From Myotis daubentonii (lineage: Eukaryota > Chordata > Mammalia > Chiroptera > Vespertilionidae), in NCBI RefSeq assembly GCF_963259705.1, contig NC_081851.1, positions 62,084,855-62,148,854 of the forward strand: a stretch of DNA of 64,000 nucleotides, read 5' to 3'. The stretch's first letter is position 1. The number at the start of each line of letters is the position of its first letter. The translations under genes and the position numbers were made by a program. Below, in pieces: positions 1 to 10,400 of the stretch. The notes beneath the pieces were generated by a model. That model saw only the letters and a list, made by a program, of their open reading frames with translations, made no database searches and was not told the DNA's origin.

Positions 1-1303
1 TTGCGCACCTGCCCCGACTTCAGTCGAGGCTGGAGAGACAGTCTTGAGGAGGAGGTTTGAACATGTAGATGCTGCAACTGGAGCGTCCCTCCTCAGCTGC
101 CAGCACTTGTCTTTCCCTCTCTCAGGCCCCCCAGATGCAATCAAGGAGTCTCCCTCAAATGCCACAACACCACTCCTGCTGGGGTGGAGAGCAGTGAAAA
201 TAATTTTAAGATCATGAGCTTAAGGTGATAGGGGCACCTCACCTTGCATACTCATGTTTTGTCTCAAGTAAACCAGTGCCAAAGGGCTGGAGGATTCAAA
301 AGGTGGAAGTCACCCAGCGTTTCCTGTGGACGGTCCTCTCACTGCAGTCCCGAGGCCATTGTGGGCTCGTTCATTCATCATCTCCTGCCACCAGCCCAGT
401 CAGTGTGCTGAGAACTTTATCGTCAGTTTCAGGAGTTCTTGCCTGGCAGCACTTGGGACTTCAGCTTTTAGCAAACTCTTGTCTACCTTTTTCTGTCTTC
501 TAGCCAACGTATGTTCAAAGAATATAAGTTAGTATTGAGGCCCACGTATTTCTGAAAAAGAAAACATGGTCAGCAAAATCAGTCCTCCCAGTTGTATCTC
601 ATAGCAGTTTGTTGGCACTTCTTTTAGAATATCTATCCTTGTGCTATTGTTTTAGGTTTGTTTTTCCTTTACCTCTCTCCTATTCAACTGTCATCCCACT
701 ACAGCAAGGATAGTGCCTAACTCATTTCCTCGTCTCTAGGTGCCTATTCACATAATGATGCTCATTATATTGAGGGTGAATTACAATATTTAAAAATTAC
801 TTTATATAATAATGAGATTTGGTTTTCTGCAATTCCATTGTATTAATGTTCCCTTTCCTATCTTTTAGAAAAGTGATAAAGGACCTTCAGGCTTATACTT
901 TATAAATTAGCTAAACCAATAATGCCCTGGACATCTGAGAACTGAGGTTTAAATGAAAAATGGTTTATTATATTGTGATTCAAATTTATTTATTTGGATT
1001 TCTGTTTTGAGACATGTTTTGTGCTCAGTTAGCTGGAGCGTCATCCCATACACCGAAAGATTGCTGGTTCGATTTCACATCAGTACACATACCCAGGTTG
1101 TGGGTTCAATCCTTGGTTCATGTGGTCAATGTTTCTCTCTCACATTGATGTTTCTTTCTCCCGTCTTCTCTCTCTGAAATCAATAAGAATACATCCTCGG
1201 GTGAAGATAAAAAAGAAGAGAAGGTACAATTTTAAGAAATAATTGTACTAGTACTTTTATGAAGTTATTTTTATTGTTACTTCTCTTTGAATTTTATATC
1301 CAG
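1..1303. other. EIF2AK2 intron with one Ves SINE
   Basis: Non-coding; upstream of the first visible kinase exon. Apart from the old SINE at 1016-1216 I recognise nothing; small open frames here have no support. Confidence 0.7.
1016..1216 (+). mobile_element. Ves SINE, diverged
   Basis: Old tRNA-derived SINE with the head, the CTCTCTGAAATCAATAAG tail block and many substitutions. Confidence 0.7.
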
Positions 1304-1484
1304 ATCATTGACAAAGTACCTTTTCATCCAAATGGAATTCTGTGAGAAAGGGACATTGGAAGACTGGATTGAGAGCAGAAGAGGGGAGATTCCAAACAAA
1401 GATTTGTCTTTGGGATTATTTAAGCAAATAGTAACTGCAGTGGATTATATACATGCAAAAGGATTAATTCATAGAGACCTTAAG
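1304..1484 (+). CDS. EIF2AK2: EIF2AK2 exon: kinase hinge to HRDLK
   Basis: 181 bp, one base plus 60 codons. The acceptor ends in CAG at 1301-1303 and the donor is GTAAGT at 1485. It encodes the hinge and the catalytic-loop HRDLK. The apparent upstream reading frame into the intron is not coding. Confidence 0.95.
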
Positions 1485-4400
1485 GTAAGTGGAAAATTGA
1501 TCAATCTAATTTAATAATTGAAAAACCCATCTCTTCAAATTTTAGAATTGGTTGACAGTCGTGAAGCAATATCTCTGATCCTCTAAAGTGCAAATGGATC
1601 TAGAACTTGCCACACATTTCATTCCCTAGATCTACTCAGAAGATCTCCAGGGCGGGTGAGCTTGTCAAGAACCTGGTTTGGCTCAATGGATAGAGTGTAG
1701 GCCTGTGGACTGAAGGGTCCCAGGTTTGATTCCGGTGAAGGTCATGTACCTTGGTTGCGGGCACATCCCCAGTAGGGGGTGTGCAGGAGGCAGCTGATTG
1801 ATGTTTCTCTCTCATCGATGTTTCTAACTCTCTATCCCCCTTCCTTCCTCTCTGTAAAAAAATCAGTAAAATATATATATATATTTTTAAAAAAGAACCT
1901 GAGCCCTGCAGGAAGAAGCCCATTCACTTCTGGTGCTTTCTGGCTGAAAGTCACTCCAGTTGCAAACACTGAACGTTCCGTGCACATAATGATCGTGGCT
2001 GGCACAGCCCGCTGGCTGCTCTGTCTCTGCGCCTCCTGCTACTCGGGCTTGTCTGAGAGGCAGAAGCACTCTGATGACTGTGACTTTGGGAATTGGGTTC
2101 TCCTCAATCTCAGCCTTTACTCTGAGGGCAGTCACAGCTGCTAGGTCCAGAGTCTAGAATTTCCTTGGCATCTGGACACGGCTGCCCCATGATTGGAAAA
2201 TTGCAGTAATCCAAACCTTGGAACCTGTAGCAAACCTTTGTATTTTCATTTCGTCTGTCTTTCTAGCATCCTACGTGGTCTAGAAGAGCAGTTTTCCCAT
2301 TTTTGCATCTCATCACAATGAGCGAAGAGAGACAGAACAGCTTTTCAGTCTCTCCTCCATACTCTGTGCCCTGTGATGTGCCCACTCTCATCCCAGACAA
2401 GTCATGCGGAATCCTGTCGTTGTCTCTTTGCTCACCTTCTTGCATGGGACGCTCTTCTGCCTGTTCCCTCTACCCCAGCTCCTTTGTGAAGCCTTTCCGG
2501 ATCACTCCGCATCAGGCAGAAGCACCTCGTCAATATGCATTGTGCTATCTGCTAGCCCACCTATCTGCAACGCCCAGGAATGAGGAATGAAGCAAGCGTT
2601 TCCTTGAGTGAAATAAGCATTTATGTAGATAGCAGTTTGTTGGGCCCTTAAATGATATGCATCCTTGGTCTTCCCAGTGGCTGAATTCTGATGCCTTCAT
2701 GTTGGAGTCCACCTGGTTCCAATATCTCTCTTTAACAATATCTGAAGGTGTTCTTTGAAGTTGGAACATAATAAGGACTATGATCAAAAAGATATATTTA
2801 GAATAGCTATACCTTCACTTTGGAATAAATAATTCATAGTGTTACATGAGAAACCAAGCACAATGATCTATTTGTGCAGTAATTTTTAAGAAAATATGGA
2901 AGTATGGGTATTAACGCCATACCCTCCTGAGGGTGGATTAGTGCAATTCTGATGGGTGCAGACTGAAGTCTGCCTTCTCCTGCACCTCTCCGTATCCCGC
3001 ACTGCCCCTGCCCCGGGTTGTGGACTGATATAGTCTTGTGTCTGTTTGCAGACTGTTTGCTCTATCACTGCAGTGGCTCGAAGGTCAGGCTTTAATTCTA
3101 CTGAGCCTTCTTTCATCTTCTCCAACTGTTCTAGCTTCACTGCTACACTGTCTGCTGTCTCACATCAAAAATGTGCAAACGAAGGCATACAAGTTTCTTA
3201 GTGACGTCTAGCAAAATACCAGCTGCAGGTGGCTTTGCCTGAGAGGGGACTTTATCCAGTAAAACTCCTCTTAGGTGAAGCCTGCCAGTGTTCACCACTT
3301 TCTGTTGGAATCCTAAGAACTAGATCAAAGGCACTGAGGGAGGGACATAGACGTTTCTGGAATGAGGGCTTATAGTTCTTGGAGGTTCAGTCCCTTTAGG
3401 CCCAGGCTCTTTGGTCATCCTCTGAGCATCAGACCTGATTCCTGTACCTCCTGTATAAAATTAGCACTCTTTTTTTATGTTCTACAACCCAACATTTTGC
3501 TAAGTTACTATTACTGATTAAACCAATGGTGCATTATTGTTTTTCTTTTTCTTTTTAATGGACAGTAAATAAGCAATCGATATTTTTACTACACAGTCCT
3601 AGCCAGCTTATATAGCACTGTAAATGTAACCTCCTGTTTTTTAGAGTCAGGTGATAGAGAGCCTTGTGTGGGACTAGCAGCTGCGCTTGCAGACCCAACA
3701 TATTCCTGCGCTGGAACTTGAATTAGCATTGGCACATTTTTTTCTCCACACCCACCGCACACACATGCACAGCTTTCCATCTGTATTCTTGGTGCTAGGT
3801 TCCAGTCTCACTGTTGCTTGTCCCAATCCAACTGCTAATTTCTGTGTGGACCTTTTCTGGCAGGCTTCTTAGAAGCTCCTCTTTCAGCTGCCCTGGGCTG
3901 ATGTCTCTTCCCTCTCAGTGCCTTTACTAGGCTCTCTCATAAGTGTTAGCTCATGAGGTCTGTGTGTGAATATACAGCCCATCATTGTGTTGAAAGTCTA
4001 GCCTTTTCAACAATAGAAAAATATTAATTTCATCCTCAGTAACCATTTCTTTTCATGGTCTTTAGAAATTTGGTCAATACCTTCTATAAATTTGTGGAAT
4101 AGGATGAACACCCCTCCCCTATCTGCTCAAAGAATCACATGGGAAAAATACTTCAGTGTTCGTTATCAGCTTCCAGTTAACTTGGTATGCCTTCAGGGAC
4201 AGCGGGGGAATGTTTTTGAAGAAGGTGCCAGAGGCCTAGAGAAATTGACATCCAAGAAGCCCCCATGAGAAGCTCTGCACAGGACATCCTGCAGCATTCC
4301 CGGGTGGAGACCCGGTCTGAGGATCTCAACGTCGGAAGGGATCTTACTTCGATCCCCATGGAATGCTGGTCTCATATTTGCAACATTTCCACCAAGTGGA

Positions 4401-7400
4401 TGTCCAGTTCTGTCTTGAATACTTCCTGGGATAGGGAACTCTTGGACTCGCATTATTTGAACCCCACTACTGGTATATTTAGGTTACACTAAAGCAAATC
4501 GTTTGGCCATTTCCACCCTCTAGCCCTGGATTTATTCATGGGGCCATATGGTGAATCCATCTTCCACTTAACAGCTCTTCAGATATTTGGAGGCAGCTCT
4601 GCCCAAGCTTTCTTTGCTGACCTTCCTCAGCTGGCATTTTAAAGACCTGTAATATTAATTTTTCTATTTTGGGCTACCTGTGTAAGTTTAAATGCCTTAC
4701 ACACGGGCGGGCACAAGTAGGTGTACAGTTGTGAGTACACAAAACTGTTTATTCTTGTACTATTACTTACTAGTTATTGTATTATTTTCCATGTGAACAA
4801 CTGTAACCCTACTTTTGCCCACCCCTGTAAGTACTTCTAAACAATAGCCATTGCTAAATATGATTTGGATATGTGATGCCATTCTGTCAGAGTGGTACTT
4901 ATGAATTAAATATTGTGTTTTCTTTTACTGTAGCCAAGTAACATATTTTTAGTAGATACAAAACAAATAAAGATTGGAGACTTTGGACTTGTAACCTTCC
5001 AGAAACATGATGAACAGCGGACGGAAGACCAGGGAACTCGACTCTACATGAGCCCAGAACAGGTTTGGTCCCTTTCTTTTCTTTCTCTATTTTTTTTTTT
5101 ATTATTTCTTTCATTTTAAAGAAATTATAAAAATAATAGACACCACCGATAAAATTAAAACAGTACAGAAGTGTATAGAATAAAAATGGGAAATTCCCCT
5201 GAACCTTTTTTTTTGTAATTGTTACTTTGCTAACAACAGTTTGTTGTCTATCCTTTTATTTTTTTTAAATCCATTTATTATCATTATTTTTTAATCCTCA
5301 CCTGAGGTTATTTTTCCATTGGTTTTTTACCCCCATTGATTTTTAGAGAGAGTGGAAGAGGGAGAGGAAGACAGAAATATTAATGTGAGAGAAACAAATT
5401 GATTGGTTGCCTCCTGCCCAAGCCCAACCAGGGTTTGGGCCGGGGAGGAGCCTGTAACCCAGGTACGTGCCCTTGACCAGAATCAAACCGGAACCCTTTG
5501 GTCTGCAGGCCAACGCTCTCAGTTTGTTGTCTGTCCTTTTAGATCATTTTCTGGGAGTTATAAAAATATACAAACACAAATGTGTATTTACATAGACTTT
5601 TTTTAGATGAAAATATACATACCTACACTTTTACTGGAATACTACAATGTTCTCTTGTGACTTGATTTTTTTTCACTCAATAATGTATCATAATTTTTCC
5701 ATCTGACATAAAAATGTCATTTAAGTTTTTGGTGGAGTATGAAAGTAGAAGATAATTAAGAAGCTAATGGCTCCCTTTTAACTCCCGGTTTATTGAACAC
5801 TAGAGGCCCGGTGCATGAATTTGGGGCAATCGGGGCCGGGCTGCGGGGGGTGGGGGTGGGGATGCAGGAGGATGGGGGGCCAATTGGGGATGGGGCCAGC
5901 GGGGGGCACTGCAGGAGGTTCTTAGGGGATAATTGGAGCCCGATCGGGCTGGTTGGCTGCCACAGTGCGCATCATAGCGACTGGTCATTCTGGTCCTTCT
6001 GTCCTTACAGTTGCTTGGCTTTTATATGTATAGATTTCCTGCATCCTACAATGTCACCCTCAGAATATTTTTTTTAAATATCACTCATAATTGTGCTTTT
6101 GGTTTTCTCAGTGATTTTTAAATTTAAAAAGATTTTATTGAGGAATAATTTACATAGCATAAAATGCACAGAGTTTTTAATTTTATTATTGATTACAGAG
6201 AGGGAAAGGGGGAGAGAGATAGAAACATCAATGATGAGAGAGAATCATGGACTGGCTGCCTCCTGCACATCCCCTATTGGCATGTGCCCTTGACCAGAAT
6301 CATACCGGGCACCCTTCAGTCCACAGGCCTATGCTCTATCCATTGAGCCAAGCCGGGGAGGGCAAAATGCACAGATCTTAAGTATACATTTCTTTAGTTT
6401 TGACAAAAGCATATACCTGTGAATCCCACAAGCTTATGAAGGAGTAGAGTATTTTCCTCACCCAAGAAAACTCCCTCACGCTTTTTTCCAGTCAGTCCTC
6501 CTCACCGTCCAGAGGCAGCCAGTCCTCTGATTTTTATCACCATTGATTAGTTCTCCCTGTTCTTAAGCTTCATATGAATGGGACCATACAGTATGTATTC
6601 TTTTGCATTTGATTATTTCACCCAAAGTGATGTCTATTGGAGAACTTCTAATTGTTGCTGTACTAGCAATACTATCCCCTAGAACAGCGGTTCTCAACCT
6701 GTGGGTGACGACCCCTTTGGGGGTCGAATGACCCTTTCACAGGGGTCGCCTAAGACCACCGGAAAACCCATATATAATTACATATTGTTTTTGTGATTAA
6801 TCACTACCCTTTAATTATGTTCAATTTGTAACAATGAAAATACATCCTGCATATCAGATATTTACATTACGATTGATAACAGTAGCAAAATTACAATTAT
6901 GAAGTAGCAACAAAAATAATTTTATGTTTGGTGGTCACCACAACATGAGGAACTGTATTAAAGGGTCGCGGCATTAGGAAGGTTGAGAACCACTGCCCTA
7001 GTATGAATACAGGCATGCCTCAGTGATATTGCAGGTTCAGTTCCAATCACTGCGATAAAGGGAGTATCGCAGTAAAGCAAGTCACATGAAGTTTTTGGTT
7101 TCCCAGTGCATATAAAAGTTATTTACACTATCTTCTGGCTTGTCCAGTGTGTAATAGCATTGTGTCTAAACAACAACAACATATCACATTAATTAAAAAA
7201 TACTTTGTTGCTAAAACTGCTAACCATCATCTGAGCCCTCCGTGAATTGTAATATTTTTGGTAGTGGAGGGTCTTGCTTCATGTTCATGGCTGCTGACTG
7301 ATCAGTGTGGTGTTTGCTGAAGGCTGAAGTGGCTGTGACAATTTCTTAAAATAAGACAACAGTGAAGTTTGCCGCATTGATTAACTTTTCCTTTCATGAA

Positions 7401-10400
7401 TTATTTCTCTGTAGCATGTGATGCTGTTTGATAGCATTTTACTTAGAGTAGAACAACTTTCAAAATTGGGGTCAGTTCTCTCAAATTCTGCCACAGATTT
7501 ATTCAGTAAGTTCAGGTAATGTTCCAGTACTTGGTGAGGCAATAATAGGGAAAAGAAAAGAAACCAGAAACAGCATTTTGCATATAAATTTGAATTTTTT
7601 CGTCTTTTGGGAAAACAATATCATTTGCTATCCCACATCACAATAAAGTGTTTCTGAATGGATTTCTGATCTAGTTTTTAAAAATGCTATAAACTGAAAT
7701 GCAAGCCCTCGCCGGTTTGGCTCAGTGGATGGAGCGTCGGCCTGCAGACTGAAGGGTCCCAGGTTCTATGCTGGTCAAGGGCATATACCTTGGTTGTGGG
7801 CACATCCCCAGTGGGGAGTGTGCAGGAGGCAGATGATTGATGTTTCTCTCTCATTGATGTTTCTGACTCTCTATCCCTCGCCCTTCCTCTCTGTAAAAAA
7901 ATCAATAAAATATGTTTTTAAAAAATGCTATAAAGTGAAATACAATAAAATAAGGTATGCCTGTATACCATAATTTGTTTATCCATTCTCCTGTTGATGG
8001 ACATTTGGATTGCTTCCAGTTATGGAATATTATGAATAAATCTTCTATGAACATTTGCATGCAAGTTGCTTGCTAGGAACTATTTTAACTGTTTCAGCTG
8101 CCCCATCTTATTTAACCCCACAATCAAACTCTGAGGTTGAAACTATTGTTATTCCATTTTGTGGTTGAGATTGTTCCCATGTTGATGGTTAATTTACACA
8201 GGTGATTCAGCTACTTAGTGACAAAGGTTTGAACTTGGGCAGTCTGACTCCACAGATCTTGCTAACAAAAAAGTACTGTTATATAATACTAGAGGCCTGA
8301 TGCACGAAATTCATACATGGGGTTGACCCTTGCAGCCCCGGCTGCCTCACAGCCCCACTCCCTGCCACTGGTTGTTCCGGAAGGTCATTCCAGAACGTTT
8401 TTTCGCAGCCTGGTCTAATTAGCATATTAACTTTTTATTATATAGGATGCTTTAGTCAAATTATTTTTTTTTTTGGCTTCAGAAGGCACAGATGTTTCTA
8501 TCAGGTGAATAACAAATGTAAATATATTTTGATCTCTTTAGCTCGCTTCAGTGGAATATGGAAATGAAGTGGACATCTTTGCCTTAGGGCTGATTCTTTC
8601 AGAGCTTCTTTATATACCTCTCACTCGTCAGGAAACATATAAGGTAAATAATCTCACAGAAATTATTTATTTATTTGGTATGTTTTTATTGATTTTAGAG
8701 AGAGAGAAAGGGAGAGATAGAAACATCAATGTGAAAGGAACATCGATCGACTGCCTCCTGCACACCCCCTTACTAGGGATCCAGTCTGACACCCAGGCAT
8801 GTGTCCTGACCTGGAATCGAACTCATGGCCTCTTGGTACATGGGTCGGCACTCAATCCACTGAGCCACACCAGCTGGGCTCACAGAAAGAATTTTGCAAC
8901 AAAAATTATTAGCCATCGCCCTGGCCGGTGTTCCTCAGTGTTTAGAGCAGCCGTGGGCAAACTATGGCCCGCGGGCCAGATCTGGCCTGTTTGAAATGAA
9001 TAAAACTAAAAAAAAAAAAAAAAAAAAAAAAAAAGACCGTACCCTTTTATGTAATGACTAGAGGCCCGGTGCCCAAAAATTTGTGCACTCGGGGGGGGGA
9101 GGGGGGGTCACTCAGCCTGGCCTGTGCCCTCTAGCAGTCTGGGACCCCTCGGGAGATAACGACCTGCTGGCTTAGGCCTGCTCCCGGGTGGCAGAGGGCA
9201 GGCCCAATCCCTAGGTGCAGCCCCTGGTCGGGCTCAGAGCAGGGCTGATTGGGGAGTTGGGGCGCCGCCCCCTGTCACACTCAAGGCAGGGTCGATGGGG
9301 AGGTTGTGGAGCAACCCCCTGTCACACACAGAGCAGGGCCCATCAGGGGGGTTGGGGCTCTGTACCCTGTCACGCACAGAGCAGGGCCCATCAGGGGGTT
9401 GGGGTGCTGCCCTCTATCACCCACAGAGCAGGGCGGATCAGGGGGTTGGGGCGCCACCACTCTCACACTCAGGGCAGGGCTGATGGGGAGGTTATGGCTC
9501 TACCCCGTCACACACAGAGCAGGGCCCGTGGGGGGGGGGAGCTCCCCCCTATCAGGCACAGAGCAGGGTGGATAGGGAGGTTGGGGTGCCTTCCCCTGTC
9601 ACGAACAGAGCAGGGCCGATAGGGAGGTTGTGGCCCAGCCCCCTGTCACACACAGAGCCGCAGGGCGATCAGGGGGTTTGGGTGCTGCCCCCTGTCACGC
9701 TGATCCCGGTGCCGGGAGGCCTCATGGCTCCGCTGATCCCGGTGCTGGGAGGCATATTACCCTTTTACTATATAGGGTAGAGGCCTGGTGCACGGGTGGG
9801 GCTGGCTGGTTTGCCCTAAAGGGTGTCCTGGATCAGGGTGGGGGTCCCCACTGGGGTGCCTGGCCAGTCTGGGTGAGGGGCTGAGGGCTGTTTTCAGGCT
9901 GGGGGTGACTGAACTCCCAAACGCTCCTTTTTTCCTTTTTTTTTTTTTTTTTTTTTTAATTCTGGGCCAGCTTTAGCTTGAGGCTTGGCTCCAGCTCTTA
10001 GGCCTCCGGCTGAAAGTAGGTTTCTGGCCTTTGCTTACAATGTTGCGAATCTGCTGGCTGAAGTTGGGCGTATTTGTTACAGAGTTTCTTAAACTGCCAG
10101 CTCAGAGGCAGTGGCAGGCGGGGAACGTTGGTTTCCTCCGTCACTGAGGCAACCAAGCCTCATGTTAGTTTCAAGCTGCCTGGCTGCCGGCCGCCATCTT
10201 GGCTGACAGTTAATTTGCATATCTCGCTGATTAGCCAATGAAAAGGGTAGCGGTCGTACGCCAATTACCATGTTTCTCTTTTATTAGATAGGATGTTTAC
10301 TTTGAATTTATATTAGTTCACACAAACACTCCATCCATGCTTTTGTTCCGGCCCTCCAGTCCAGTTTAAGAACCCATTGTGGCCCTCGAGTCAAAAAGTT

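Larger units (their letters stand above)
6376..8090 (-). mobile_element. Old L1 fragment, split by younger elements
   Basis: 6376-6676 and 7966-8090 read as antisense mammalian L1 ORF2/3' sequence. The two parts are separated by a hAT and a Tigger1-like element. Confidence 0.6.

Noticed and set aside
1287..1303. Upstream extension of the kinase frame as coding
   Set aside because: This is the intron end; a proper acceptor ends at 1303.
7705..7780. tRNA gene candidates in the many GGTTTGGCTCAGTGG heads
   Set aside because: They are tRNA-derived SINE heads with degraded cloverleaf and SINE tails.
9220..9700. Regularly spaced repeats as a possible CRISPR-like array
   Set aside because: Units are continuous and degenerate with no unique spacers; eukaryotic minisatellite inside a Helitron.
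9215..9884. Overlapping open frames with repeated SHTEQG-like peptides
   Set aside because: They are readings of a Helitron minisatellite in several frames.
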